Shown here in pieces: positions 1 through 8,485 of a stretch of 40,853 nucleotides of DNA. This DNA comes from Mycobacterium aquaticum (GTDB lineage: Bacteria > Actinomycetota > Actinomycetes > Mycobacteriales > Mycobacteriaceae). The notes under the pieces were generated by a model that was not told the origin of the DNA, searched no databases, and saw only the letters and a list, made by a program, of their open reading frames with translations. The stretch's first letter is position 1; each line of letters opens with the position of its first letter. The stretch is from assembly GCF_002086485.1 (NCBI RefSeq), contig NZ_MVHF01000060.1:1-40853 (forward strand), written 5' to 3'. The position numbers and the translations under genes are program-made.

Positions 1-447
1 CCTCCACCTCCCGCGGCACCGGTGCCGGTCCTGCCTGCCCCCGCGCCGATCTACAACCCGCCGGGGTACATCCCGCCCGTGGTGGTGCTCCCGCCGCTCC
101 TGCGTCCCCCGGTGATCGAACCGCCGCGTCGCTCGCCGTGGCAGCCGCCGTGGCAGCGTCAGCCTGTCGACGAGCCCGACTACCCGTGGCAGCCGCCGTC
201 GCGGCAGAACCCGGACTATCCGTACCCGGGCAATTCCGGGAGCGGCTCCGGAGACTGGGGTCCCGGTTCCAGTTCCGGCGGACGTGGCGGTGACAACGGC
301 GGCTGGAACCCCGGATCCAGTTCCGGCGGACGCGGTGGCGACAACGGCTGGAACCCCGGTTCGGGTGGTCGCGGCGATGACGGTGGCAGCCGCGGTGGCA
401 ACGGCGGCGGCTCGATCTGGCCGTGGCCGTTCGGTGGCGGACACTAG
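1..447 (+). CDS. C-terminal part of a Pro/Gly-rich protein, 5' end outside window
   Basis: The reading frame is open from the first base and ends at TAG 445-447, so the N-terminus lies upstream of the window; the GTG at 22 is internal, not a convincing start. The visible 148 residues start with a proline-rich stretch (PPVVVLPPLLRPP), pass through WQPPWQ and WQPPS repeats, and end in a Gly/Ser/Asn/Arg low-complexity tail with near-identical copies of the unit GSSSGGRGGDNGGWNP, closing with WPWPFGGGH. There is no visible enzyme motif or membrane segment in this part. Such tails are typical of exported or wall-associated mycobacterial proteins, but the signal peptide, if any, is not in view. Function unknown. 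Confidence 0.6.
   Translation, partial: PPPPAAPVPVLPAPAPIYNPPGYIPPVVVLPPLLRPPVIEPPRRSPWQPPWQRQPVDEPDYPWQPPSRQNPDYPYPGNSGSGSGDWGPGSSSGGRGGDNGGWNPGSSSGGRGGDNGWNPGSGGRGDDGGSRGGNGGGSIWPWPFGGGH
243..380 (+). repeat. Gly/Ser/Asn-rich coding repeats
   Basis: In-frame repeats in the tail of the first gene encode two near-identical copies of GSSSGGRGGDN(G)GWNP and a degenerate third copy (GSGGRGDDGG). They are part of the protein and are not an independent element. Confidence 0.6.
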
Positions 448-530
448 CCACCACCAACCGTTACCTGACGTTGGTTTGCCGCTCAGGGTGACGTAGCGGC
501 TCGCTCATTCGCGCGGCCTATTCAGGCAGT

Positions 531-1862
531 ATGCGATGCACCGTATTCGGAACCGGTTACCTCGGGGCCACCCACGCCGCCGGTATGGCAGAGCTCGGCC
601 ACGAGGTCATCGGGGTCGACATCGACCCGGGCAAGGTGGCCAAGCTGGCCTCCGGCGACATCCCGTTCTATGAGCCCGGGCTGCGGAAGGTGTTGAACGA
701 CAACCTGTCCGCCGGGCGACTCCGGTTCACCACCGATTACGAGGAAGCCGCCGACTTCGCCGACGTGCACTTCCTCGGCGTCGGCACGCCGCAGAAGAAG
801 GGTGACTACGGCGCCGACCTGCGCCACGTGCACGCCGTCATCGACAGCCTGGTGCCGCGGTTGCGCCGCCCGGCGGTGATCGTCGGCAAGTCGACCGTTC
901 CGGTGGGCACCGCCGCGGACCTGTCCAAGCGGGCCCGCGACCTGGCCCCCGAAGGCGTCGACGTCGAGGTGGCCTGGAACCCCGAATTTCTCCGCGAGGG
1001 TTTCGCCGTGCACGACACCCTGCACCCCGACCGCATTGTCGTTGGGGTGCAGGAGAATTCACTGCGATCGGAGGCCGCGGTGCGCGAGTTGTACGCACCG
1101 CTGCTCGCCGACGGCGTGCCGTTCCTGGTCACCGACCTGCAGACCGCCGAGCTGGTCAAGGTTTCGGCAAACGCCTTCCTGGCCACCAAGATCTCGTTCA
1201 TCAACGCGATCTCCGAGGTGTGCGAAGCCGCCGGCGCCGATGTCACGCTGCTCGCCGACGCGCTCGGCTACGACCCGCGCATCGGGCGGCGCTTCCTCAA
1301 CGCGGGCCTCGGTTTCGGCGGCGGCTGCCTCCCCAAGGACATTCGCGCATTCATGGCCCGGGCCGGTGAGCTCGGGGCCAACCACGCGCTGACCTTCCTG
1401 CGCGAAGTCGACAGCATCAACATGCGGCGCCGCACCGCCATGGTCGAGCTGACCACCAGGGCGTGCGGGGGGTCGTTGCTGGGCGCCAACATCGCGGTGC
1501 TGGGTGCGGCGTTCAAGCCCGAATCCGACGACGTGCGGGATTCGCCCGCGCTGAACGTGGCGGGCATGCTGCAGCTCAACGGGGCGACAGTGAACGTCTA
1601 CGACCCCAAGGCGATGGAGAACTCGCAGCGGGTCTTTCCCACGCTGAACTACTCGACGTCGGTCGTCGAGGCGTGCGAGCGGGCCAATGCGGTGTTGGTG
1701 CTCACCGAATGGCAGGAGTTCCTGGATCTGGATCCCGACGCACTGGCCGGTACGGTGCGCGCGAAAGTCGTTGTCGACGGCCGTAACTGCCTCGATGTGC
1801 AGCGGTGGCGGCAGGCCGGGTGGCAGGTCCATGCGTTGGGCCGCGCGGCGGCCACTGTTTGA
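531..1862 (+). CDS. udgA: UDP-glucose 6-dehydrogenase
   Basis: Oxidises UDP-glucose to UDP-glucuronate with two NAD+ in the cytosol, supplying nucleotide-sugar precursor for glycan synthesis. The 443 residues begin with the Rossmann motif GTGYLGATHA (about residues 8-17), followed by the acidic end of strand beta2 in GVDIDPGKV. The substrate segment EFLREGFAVHD is near residue 155, and the catalytic thiol lies in LGFGGGCLPKDI, with Cys266. The C-terminal UDP-binding domain carries GAAFKPESDDVRDSPA, typical of the family. Length is normal (430-450). The ATG at 531 puts the first strand of the Rossmann fold at residue 2, so no earlier start is needed; only a weak AGGCAG precedes it. The equivalent in M. 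tuberculosis is Rv0322. It appears to be transcribed alone; the next gene has its own promoter. Confidence 0.93.
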   Translation: MRCTVFGTGYLGATHAAGMAELGHEVIGVDIDPGKVAKLASGDIPFYEPGLRKVLNDNLSAGRLRFTTDYEEAADFADVHFLGVGTPQKKGDYGADLRHVHAVIDSLVPRLRRPAVIVGKSTVPVGTAADLSKRARDLAPEGVDVEVAWNPEFLREGFAVHDTLHPDRIVVGVQENSLRSEAAVRELYAPLLADGVPFLVTDLQTAELVKVSANAFLATKISFINAISEVCEAAGADVTLLADALGYDPRIGRRFLNAGLGFGGGCLPKDIRAFMARAGELGANHALTFLREVDSINMRRRTAMVELTTRACGGSLLGANIAVLGAAFKPESDDVRDSPALNVAGMLQLNGATVNVYDPKAMENSQRVFPTLNYSTSVVEACERANAVLVLTEWQEFLDLDPDALAGTVRAKVVVDGRNCLDVQRWRQAGWQVHALGRAAATV

Positions 1863-1865
1863 CAC

Positions 1866-1900
1866 TTGTCCAACAATCCCGCCGGTCGTAGGCTCGGGTC
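1866..1900 (+). promoter_or_regulatory. Leaderless SigA-type promoter of the P450 gene
   Basis: TTGTCC at 1866-1871, a 17-nt spacer, and TAGGCT at 1889-1894 stand exactly six bases before the ATG at 1901. This TANNNT-N6-ATG geometry is the usual one for mycobacterial leaderless transcripts, and no Shine-Dalgarno sequence is present. Confidence 0.6.
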
Positions 1901-3217
1901 ATGCGGGAACGGATCCGTTGGTTTGCCCTGCACGGCGTCATACGCGGTCTCTCCGCGATGGGCATGCGCGAGGGGGACCCCCAGGCCAGGCTGATCGCCG
2001 ATCCGGGGGTGCGCGCGGATCCGACGGCCTTCGCCGACGAGATGCGTGTGCGCGGCCCGGTGATCCGCTGCCGCAAGGTGTTGTTGACGTTCGATCACAC
2101 CGTCGGACATGAGCTGCTGCGGTCAGAGGACTTCCGCGTCAGCAAGCTCGGAGCGAATCTGCCGAAACCGCTGCGCTGGGTCGTCGACAAGACCGATACA
2201 GGCCTGCTGCACCCGATCGAACCGCCGTCGCTGCTGTCGATCGAACCACCCGACCACACCCGGATGCGCAAGCTGGTGTCCTCGGTGTTCACCACCCGTG
2301 CAGTGGCCCGATTGCGCGAACGCGTCGAGGAAACCGCGGCCGAACTGCTTGACGGACTTGGGGACACCGGCGCACCCACAGATGTGGTCGATCGGTACTG
2401 CGCCAAACTGCCCGTCGCGATCATCGGCGACATCCTCGGGGTCCCCGAGTCCGACCGCCCCAACATCCTGCACTTCGGTGAACTGGCCGCACCCAGCCTC
2501 GACATCGGCCTGTCGTGGCCGCAGTATCAGCGGGTCAACGAGGGCATCGCCGGTTTCGATCACTGGCTCACCGGTCACCTGCGGCACTTGAGGAGCAATC
2601 CGGGCGAGGATCTGATGAGCCAGATCATCGCCGCGTCCGACGGCGGGCAGGCAGGCGAACCGCTCACCGAGCACGAATTGAAGGCCCTGGCCGGACTGGT
2701 GCTTGCGGCCGGTTTCGAGACCACCGTGAACCTGCTGGGCAACGGTATCCGGATGCTGCTGGACCATCCCGAGCATCTTCAGACACTGGCCGCGCGACCC
2801 GAATTGTGGCCCAACACAGTCGAAGAGATCCTGCGGCTCGATTCTCCGGTTCAGATGAGCGCACGCATGGCGGCGCGTGACACCGTGGTCGCGGGCACCG
2901 CCGTACAGGCCGACGAGCTCATCGTCATCCACCTGGCCGGCGCCAACCGCGACCCTGCGGTGTTCACCGACCCGCACCGGTTCGACATCGAACGCGAAAA
3001 CGCCGGGCGGCACCTGTCGTTCTCCGGCGGACGGCACTTCTGCCTGGGTGCCGCGCTGGCCCGCGCCGAGGGCGAGGTGGGCCTACGCGCCTTCTTCGAG
3101 CGCTTCCCCGACGCCCGGTTGGCGGGCGGTGGCGTCCGGCGCGACACCCGTGTGCTGCGCGGATGGTCGACTCTGCCGATCGCGCTCGGGACCGCGCGTG
3201 CAGCGGTAAGTTCGTGA
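1901..3217 (+). CDS. Cytochrome P450
   Basis: Haem-thiolate monooxygenase of 438 residues, soluble, needing ferredoxin and reductase partners that are not encoded here. The I-helix oxygen-binding motif AGFETT is near residues 270-275, the ExxR salt-bridge motif is E309-I-L-R312, and the haem-binding loop FSGGRHFCLG places the proximal ligand at Cys381. All key residues are present and the length suits a bacterial class I P450. The ATG at 1901 is supported by a leaderless promoter immediately upstream. Its stop at 3215-3217 is followed one base later by the start of the next gene, so the two are translationally coupled. The substrate cannot be read from sequence; I do not assign a CYP family. 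Confidence 0.92.
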   Translation: MRERIRWFALHGVIRGLSAMGMREGDPQARLIADPGVRADPTAFADEMRVRGPVIRCRKVLLTFDHTVGHELLRSEDFRVSKLGANLPKPLRWVVDKTDTGLLHPIEPPSLLSIEPPDHTRMRKLVSSVFTTRAVARLRERVEETAAELLDGLGDTGAPTDVVDRYCAKLPVAIIGDILGVPESDRPNILHFGELAAPSLDIGLSWPQYQRVNEGIAGFDHWLTGHLRHLRSNPGEDLMSQIIAASDGGQAGEPLTEHELKALAGLVLAAGFETTVNLLGNGIRMLLDHPEHLQTLAARPELWPNTVEEILRLDSPVQMSARMAARDTVVAGTAVQADELIVIHLAGANRDPAVFTDPHRFDIERENAGRHLSFSGGRHFCLGAALARAEGEVGLRAFFERFPDARLAGGGVRRDTRVLRGWSTLPIALGTARAAVSS

Positions 3218-3218
3218 T

Positions 3219-3971
3219 GTGGACTTCCGAGCCGCTCTGCTCGATCAGACCCGCGCCTTCGGGGAATTGGTAGCCACCGGCGCTCCCGAGACGCACATCC
3301 CGACCTGTCCGGACTGGACGCTCAAACAGCTCTTCCGCCATGTCGGTCGCGGAAACCGTTGGGCAGCACAGATAATCGCCGACCGAAGAACCAGCGCGCT
3401 GGATCCTCGCGAGGTCCGCGACGGGCGCCCGCCCGACGACACCGCTGAGGCGGTCACCTGGCTCAACGACGGTGCGGAGCTGATCCTCAAAGCCGTCGAC
3501 CAGGTCGGTACCGATGCACGTGTCTGGACGTTTCTGGGGCCCAAACCGACCGGCTGGTGGATCCGCCGTCGCCTGCACGAGGTCGCCGTTCACCGCGCCG
3601 ACGCCGCACTGGCACTCGGGGTCGCCTTCGACCTTCCACCGGACCTGGCGGCCGACGCGATCAGCGAGTGGCTCGACCGGACATGCCTGGAGGCGACGAA
3701 AGGGCACCACACACCACTGCACCCAGGACAGACGCTGCACCTGCACGCCACCGATGACGGGCTGGGCCCCTCCGGAGAGTGGACCGCCTACAACGAGGAC
3801 GGGGAGATCTCGTGGTCGCACGACCACTCCAAGGGCAGCGTCGCGGTGCGGGGGAGCGCCACGAACCTGCTCCTCGCACTCACCCGCCGGGGCACGGTGG
3901 CCGATCTCGGGCTGGAGACCTTCGGCGACACCGCGGTCTGGGACCGGTGGCTCGAGCACACGCCGTTCTGA
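3219..3971 (+). CDS. Maleylpyruvate isomerase / mycothiol-dependent (DinB-like) family protein
   Basis: The 250-residue protein starts with a helical domain containing CPDWTLKQLFRHVGRGNRWAA, the family hallmark around a metal-binding His, and a second conserved His lies in RLHEVAVHRADAAL (about residues 118-131). This layout is that of the TIGR03083 / mycothiol-dependent maleylpyruvate isomerase N-terminal domain followed by a small C-terminal domain. Family members use or bind mycothiol and a divalent metal, but most have no proven reaction. The GTG at 3219 lies one base after the P450 stop and gives the normal N-terminus; no separate promoter is visible. Co-transcription with the P450 suggests a shared detoxification or metabolite-modifying role, which is inference. 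Confidence 0.8.
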   Translation: MDFRAALLDQTRAFGELVATGAPETHIPTCPDWTLKQLFRHVGRGNRWAAQIIADRRTSALDPREVRDGRPPDDTAEAVTWLNDGAELILKAVDQVGTDARVWTFLGPKPTGWWIRRRLHEVAVHRADAALALGVAFDLPPDLAADAISEWLDRTCLEATKGHHTPLHPGQTLHLHATDDGLGPSGEWTAYNEDGEISWSHDHSKGSVAVRGSATNLLLALTRRGTVADLGLETFGDTAVWDRWLEHTPF

Positions 3972-3989
3972 GTGGCGTACGTTTCGTTC

Positions 3990-4355
3990 ATGACCACATC
4001 CGAGATCGCGACGGTTCTGGCCTGGCACGACGCGCTCAACGCGCGGGACTTCGACACCCTGGACCGGCTGTGCAGCGACGACATCGAGTTCGGTGACGCC
4101 CGAGGGGCCGCACAAGGTCGCGCTGCCCTGCGGCAATGGGCCCAGGAGCTGGGCGAAACCGTGACGGCCGGCCAGATGTTCGTGCACGACGGCGTGGTGG
4201 TCGTCGAGCAGACCATCGCCGACTCCGACGGCGAGACCGACACCTCGGCGTCGGCGTTCCGGGTGGTACGCGACCACGTCACCTCGGTGTTCCATCACCG
4301 CGACCTGGCGGCGGCGCTCGCGGCGACCGACCTGACCGAGAGTGATCTTGTCTGA
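3990..4355 (+). CDS. SnoaL/NTF2-like small protein
   Basis: A 121-residue protein reading MTTSEIATVLAWHDALNARDFDTLDRLCSDDIEFG, with the helix-helix-strand start of the NTF2/SnoaL-like fold (polyketide cyclase, ketosteroid isomerase and limonene epoxide hydrolase relatives). An in-frame GTG at 3972, directly behind the previous stop, would add six residues; I prefer the ATG at 3990 because family members start just before the first helix. The gene is tightly linked behind the isomerase-like gene and is probably the third member of the P450 operon. Catalytic function cannot be assigned; many members only bind small hydrophobic ligands. Confidence 0.75.
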   Translation: MTTSEIATVLAWHDALNARDFDTLDRLCSDDIEFGDARGAAQGRAALRQWAQELGETVTAGQMFVHDGVVVVEQTIADSDGETDTSASAFRVVRDHVTSVFHHRDLAAALAATDLTESDLV

Positions 4356-4392
4356 GGCGTGAGAAGGGGCATGTCCGGGTACTTCTCCGGGC

Positions 4393-5403
4393 ATGACGGC
4401 ACCGCGATTGCACGCTGACCCGCGTGACGCCGCCGAAGCTCAGCGCACGATCGACGCGGTGACATCGGCCTTCACCACGCGTGTCGTGGGGCAGGATCAC
4501 CTGCGCGAATCGATGCTGGTGTGCCTGCTCGCGGGCGGCCACCTGCTCATCGAAAGCGTTCCGGGGCTGGCGAAGACCACGGCGGCACGCGTCGTCGCCG
4601 AATCGATCGACGGCACCTTCCATCGCATCCAATGCACTCCCGATCTGTTGCCGAGCGACATCATCGGCACCCAGATCTACGACGCGGGAGCCGCTCCGGA
4701 CGCGGCCTTCAGCATCCGGCTCGGCCCGGTGCACGCCAACATCGTGCTGCTCGACGAGATCAACCGGTCCAGCGCCAAGACCCAGAGCGCCATGTTGGAG
4801 GCGATGGAGGAACGGCAGACCACCATCGGCGGCATCGAATACCGGCTGCCCGAGCCGTTTCTGGTGATCGCCACCCAGAACCCCATCGACCAGGAGGGCA
4901 CGTATCCGCTGTCGGAGGCTCAGACCGACCGGTTCATGCTCAAGGACATCGTCGGCTACCCGTCGGTCGAGGATGAGATCGAGATCGTCGCGCGAATGGA
5001 CGCCGGTCTCTACGCCCGCGACCACCCGTCGGACGCCGTCGTCACGGTCGACGACATCCGCCGCGCGCAACGCATCGTCGCATCGGTGTACATGGATCGC
5101 GGCCTGGTCGAGTACGCCAGCCGGTTGGTGAACGTCACCCGGGAACCGGGCCGGCACCTGCCTGCGAACCTGGCGCGTCTGGTCGAGTACGGGGCCAGCC
5201 CCCGCGCCACGCTGGCGTTCTGCCGAACCGCACGTGCCATGGCGGTGCTGCGGGGTCGTGACCATGTGGTGCCCGACGACGTCGCGCGACTCGCGCACCG
5301 CGTGCTGCGGCACCGGCTGATCCTCGGTTTCGAGGCCGCCAGTGCGCGCGTGACGCCCGATGTTGTGGTCGACGCGGTACTGCGCGCGGTGCGGGTGCCG
5401 TGA
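4393..5403 (+). CDS. MoxR-family AAA+ ATPase
   Basis: A 336-residue AAA+ chaperone-like ATPase, cytosolic, usually working with VWA-domain proteins to mature or insert metal or cofactor into partners, or to assemble envelope complexes. The Walker A is SVPGLAKT (Lys61), the form usual for MoxR; Walker B is NIVLLDEINRS (Asp121-Glu122); the sensor-1 region is FLVIATQNPIDQEGTYPLSEAQTDRF (about residues 155-180), the signature of the family. Length is typical. It opens an operon: its stop at 5401-5403 is followed seven bases later by a DUF58 gene, and then by small membrane and VWA-like proteins. The partners differ from the better-known MoxR1 operon, so I give no number. Confidence 0.92.
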   Translation: MTAPRLHADPRDAAEAQRTIDAVTSAFTTRVVGQDHLRESMLVCLLAGGHLLIESVPGLAKTTAARVVAESIDGTFHRIQCTPDLLPSDIIGTQIYDAGAAPDAAFSIRLGPVHANIVLLDEINRSSAKTQSAMLEAMEERQTTIGGIEYRLPEPFLVIATQNPIDQEGTYPLSEAQTDRFMLKDIVGYPSVEDEIEIVARMDAGLYARDHPSDAVVTVDDIRRAQRIVASVYMDRGLVEYASRLVNVTREPGRHLPANLARLVEYGASPRATLAFCRTARAMAVLRGRDHVVPDDVARLAHRVLRHRLILGFEAASARVTPDVVVDAVLRAVRVP

Positions 5404-5410
5404 GGCCGTC

Positions 5411-6277
5411 ATGGGCAAGTACCTCGACTCTGCCAAGGCGTATGTCGGCCGCGACGCGGGCGGTCTGCTCGAAGGCGGCCACTACGCGCTGATCCACACG
5501 CGCAGCCTGGAGTTCGACGAGTTACGGCCTTATGTACCGGGGGACGACGTCCGCGACATCGACTGGACCGCGACCGCGCGCTCCGGGCACACCCTGGTCA
5601 AGCGGTTCGTCTCCGAGAAGCACCACAAGATCCTGGTCGTCACCGACGCCGGGCGCAACAGCCGGGCGCTGGCGCCGTCGGGTGAACTGAAATATGTTGT
5701 GGCCCTGCATGTCATCGGCGCTGTCGGCCTGATGACCCTGCCGCGTTCCGACGAAATCGGCATGGTGCTCGGCGACCGTCGCGGCTGCGTCGACATCCGG
5801 CTGCGCCGCGGGGAGACTCACATCGAGAGCATGCTGCACCGCTACCAGCAGCACGCCGCGGCCGATCCCGCGCCAAGTGACATCGTCGTCCAATTGAGCT
5901 GGGTGGCACGGCACTACCGGCACCGGCTGCTGATCGTCGTGGTCAGCGACGAGCCGGACATCAGTGACCGGCTCGAAGAGGTGCTGCGTTCGTTGACCGC
6001 ACGTCACGACGTGCTGTGGGCGATGGTCGCCGACATGCCGGCCGTACACCCCGACGCCCAGCACCGGAAGAGCTACGAGATCACCGACGGGCGGCCCATT
6101 CTCGATGAGCTGGACGCCGATGTGATCGAGGCCTATCGGCGAGCCGAAGCGCAACGGCGCGACCAGCTGGCCGAGTTCCTGACCTTGCAACGGATACCGC
6201 ACGCGCGAATCACCGGCAGTGCGCGTATCTTGCCGGCACTCACCACGATGACCGGGGTGTATGCGCGTGCCCGATGA
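5411..6277 (+). CDS. DUF58 domain protein (MoxR partner)
   Basis: A 288-residue protein with the DUF58 signature FDELRPYVPGDDVRDIDWTATARSG (about residues 38-62), followed by a VWA-like fold beginning KILVVTDAGRNSR. The ATG at 5411 sits just after the MoxR stop; a longer open frame from 5360 would run inside moxR and is unlikely. DUF58 proteins nearly always travel with MoxR ATPases; their role is thought to be protein-protein adaptor or chaperone work. This copy lacks the N-terminal membrane helices seen in some DUF58 proteins and so should be cytosolic. Its last 17 bases overlap the next gene. Confidence 0.88.
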   Translation: MGKYLDSAKAYVGRDAGGLLEGGHYALIHTRSLEFDELRPYVPGDDVRDIDWTATARSGHTLVKRFVSEKHHKILVVTDAGRNSRALAPSGELKYVVALHVIGAVGLMTLPRSDEIGMVLGDRRGCVDIRLRRGETHIESMLHRYQQHAAADPAPSDIVVQLSWVARHYRHRLLIVVVSDEPDISDRLEEVLRSLTARHDVLWAMVADMPAVHPDAQHRKSYEITDGRPILDELDADVIEAYRRAEAQRRDQLAEFLTLQRIPHARITGSARILPALTTMTGVYARAR

Positions 6278-6737
6278 TCTGCTCTCGCACCTGATCGGCC
6301 CGTCACCGTACTCGTCGGCCTGGTTGTGGACCGCGGTGATGCTGGCGCTCGGCGTGATCGTTTGGTACGCGGTAGTTTTCGCGTTGACGTCTCGACGCCG
6401 ACTGCGGGATATCCCGGTGCTGGGCGCCGCGCGCGACGAGCTGATCCGGCGCCGCGCGGTCCGCGCGGTGCGCACCATCGGAAGCCGCTATCGGGCAGGG
6501 GAACTGGCACCAGCCCGGGCCGGCGCCGCGATGAGCGGCGAACTGCGCTCCTTCCTGCACGCCGCGACGGGGATGGACGCCGAGTACATGCAGGTCGATG
6601 CCATGACCGTCGGGACGCTCGCGCCGGCCGCGCCGATCCTGTTCGAGCTCACCGATGTTCAGTTCAATCATCGGTCCGCGGTCGACGTCGGTGCACTCAG
6701 CGCGGCAACCGAGGAGCTGATTCGCGAATGGACCTGA
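6261..6737 (+). CDS. Small single-pass membrane protein of the MoxR operon
   Basis: A 158-residue protein with one clear transmembrane helix (about residues 20-42, AWLWTAVMLALGVIVWYAVVFAL) and a cytosolic remainder rich in Arg, beginning RRRLRDIPVLG. It overlaps the DUF58 gene by 17 bases and the following gene by 10 bases, so translation is coupled to both. Position and topology match the short membrane protein with a DUF4381-like layout found between DUF58 and VWA genes in many MoxR operons, but I could not confirm the family from motifs. Function unknown; probably part of the membrane side of the MoxR/VWA complex. Confidence 0.78.
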   Translation: MRVPDDLLSHLIGPSPYSSAWLWTAVMLALGVIVWYAVVFALTSRRRLRDIPVLGAARDELIRRRAVRAVRTIGSRYRAGELAPARAGAAMSGELRSFLHAATGMDAEYMQVDAMTVGTLAPAAPILFELTDVQFNHRSAVDVGALSAATEELIREWT

Positions 6738-8485
6738 TCTGGTGGGTGGTGGCGATGGCCGGTTGCCTCGCACTCGCCGGGTGCATCGGCCTCGCGGTCC
6801 TGTGGCCCCGGCAGGTGTCGCAGCAAGAGCTGCGGCCCTTGGCCAATACCGGTCGGCTCACCCGGTTGCCGGAATACCGGCGAGCGGTGCGGCGACGCAC
6901 CGTCACCATCGTCGCCACGGTCGCATTGCTGGTGGTCGCGTTCGTGGCGTCGGTGTTGGTCGCTGCGCGTCCGACAGGATTGCCGTCCTGGGCTCGCAAC
7001 GCCCAGAACTCGGCACCCGAGGACATCATGGTGTGTGTCGGCGGCCCGCAGGACAGCCCCGGGGTGGCCGCGACACTGAAGTACTTCGCCGACCGAATCC
7101 CCTCGTTCGGCACCCAACGCATCGGGCTGACCTCGGCCAACCGGCGCATCGTGCCACTCACCCGCGACTACCAGTACGCCGCAGCGCGATTCGCAGACTA
7201 CGCCCAGCCGCAGGGCAGCCCGTCGTTGGTGGCGCCGGTGTCCTATGCCGACTACGCGCCGAGCGTCGAAGACGTGATCGCGATGTGCGTGACGGGCTTG
7301 CCACCGTTTGATCGCACGGCCGACCAACGGCGTTCGCTGATCTATATCGGCCCCCAGACCACTTCCGGCGGCGCTCCGGCATTGTTCACCGCCGACCGCG
7401 TGACCGATTTGGCGCACAAGGCCGGGGTGCAGGTCAATGTTCTCACCACCGGGGCCTCCACCGGACCGACGACAGACCTGGCCCACACCACTGGAGGCCA
7501 AGCGTTTTCGGCGGATTCCGATGTGACAGCGCATCTCGAGCAGATCCGCAAGCACCCACCCCCAGCTGCGCCGGGAGCCGGCGCCGCCCGGTCTCCGGAG
7601 TCCCCGGAGGTCCCGGCCATCGTGGCGCTGTGCGCGGTCGTCGTCCTCATTGCCCTCGTCGTGGTCCGTCAGCGGGGGACCGTCGGCCGGCGAATCGCTC
7701 TGTTGGTCGGTGCGGCAGTGCTTTTGGCGATCGCCATCGCCCGCCCCGTGATCGGCGGGGCCACCCCACCACCCGCGGTCGCAGGTGCTCATGACCCGAG
7801 CATCTTCGTGCTGGTCGACCGGTCTGCGGACATGGGCATCTCCGACGGACGGGGCCGCACCCGGCTGGCGGCCGCACGTGACGACATCGCCGCCCTGATG
7901 GACCGCTACCCGAACGCGCGGTTCGCCGTCATCTCCTTCGCGTCCCGGCCGGCGCTGAATTGGCCTTTGTCGCAGGATAACTGGAGCCTGAAACCGGTTG
8001 TCGACGCCATCGCGCCCTACGCGTCGACCCCCGCCCAGGCCGCCCGGGCCGACGTCGGTGCCGCGTCCACAGTGCTGCGCTACCAACTGTTCAGTGCGGT
8101 GCAGCAGTATCCGCGAGCGCAGAATCTGGTGTTCTACCTCGGGGCGGGAGCACCCGAATCACAAGAGCAGGCACGCGCATTCGACCCGCCGGCAGGAGCG
8201 ATCGACGGCGGTGCGGTGTTGGCCTACGACGCGGCAGGCCAGGCAGCGTTGCAGGCCGTTGCCGGACAATTGGGCGTACCACTGCTCACGCGTGGCGGTG
8301 ACGGGCCGCTCACCGGGTGGGCCGAGAACCCGGGGCACGAGACCGCGCCCGCACCCGCCGCTGCGACCGGGTTCGAGACGTACTGGATCCTGGGAATGGG
8401 CGCGGCTGGGCTCGTCCTCGTCGAGTTGTATCTGGTGCTACGGCAATTCGTCCGGACCCGGCTGGTCACACCGGAGCCGCCATGA
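6728..8485 (+). CDS. Multi-pass membrane protein with two VWA-like domains
   Basis: A 585-residue protein starting at the ATG at 6728, which overlaps the previous stop by 10 bases; an open frame from 6326 lies inside the previous gene and is not real. Helices are visible at about residues 4-25, 59-80, 295-313, 321-341 and 551-575. A first alpha/beta domain (about 95-270) and a second, better VWA domain (about 357-530) lie between them. The second reads FVLVDRSADMGISDGRGRTRLAAARDD. Its metal site is DRSAD rather than the standard DxSxS, and the later T/D positions are also weak, so metal-dependent adhesion may be lost. This is the BatA/BatB-like partner of MoxR in this operon. The two degenerate VWA-like units in one chain are unusual. 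Confidence 0.8.
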   Translation: MDLIWWVVAMAGCLALAGCIGLAVLWPRQVSQQELRPLANTGRLTRLPEYRRAVRRRTVTIVATVALLVVAFVASVLVAARPTGLPSWARNAQNSAPEDIMVCVGGPQDSPGVAATLKYFADRIPSFGTQRIGLTSANRRIVPLTRDYQYAAARFADYAQPQGSPSLVAPVSYADYAPSVEDVIAMCVTGLPPFDRTADQRRSLIYIGPQTTSGGAPALFTADRVTDLAHKAGVQVNVLTTGASTGPTTDLAHTTGGQAFSADSDVTAHLEQIRKHPPPAAPGAGAARSPESPEVPAIVALCAVVVLIALVVVRQRGTVGRRIALLVGAAVLLAIAIARPVIGGATPPPAVAGAHDPSIFVLVDRSADMGISDGRGRTRLAAARDDIAALMDRYPNARFAVISFASRPALNWPLSQDNWSLKPVVDAIAPYASTPAQAARADVGAASTVLRYQLFSAVQQYPRAQNLVFYLGAGAPESQEQARAFDPPAGAIDGGAVLAYDAAGQAALQAVAGQLGVPLLTRGGDGPLTGWAENPGHETAPAPAAATGFETYWILGMGAAGLVLVELYLVLRQFVRTRLVTPEPP

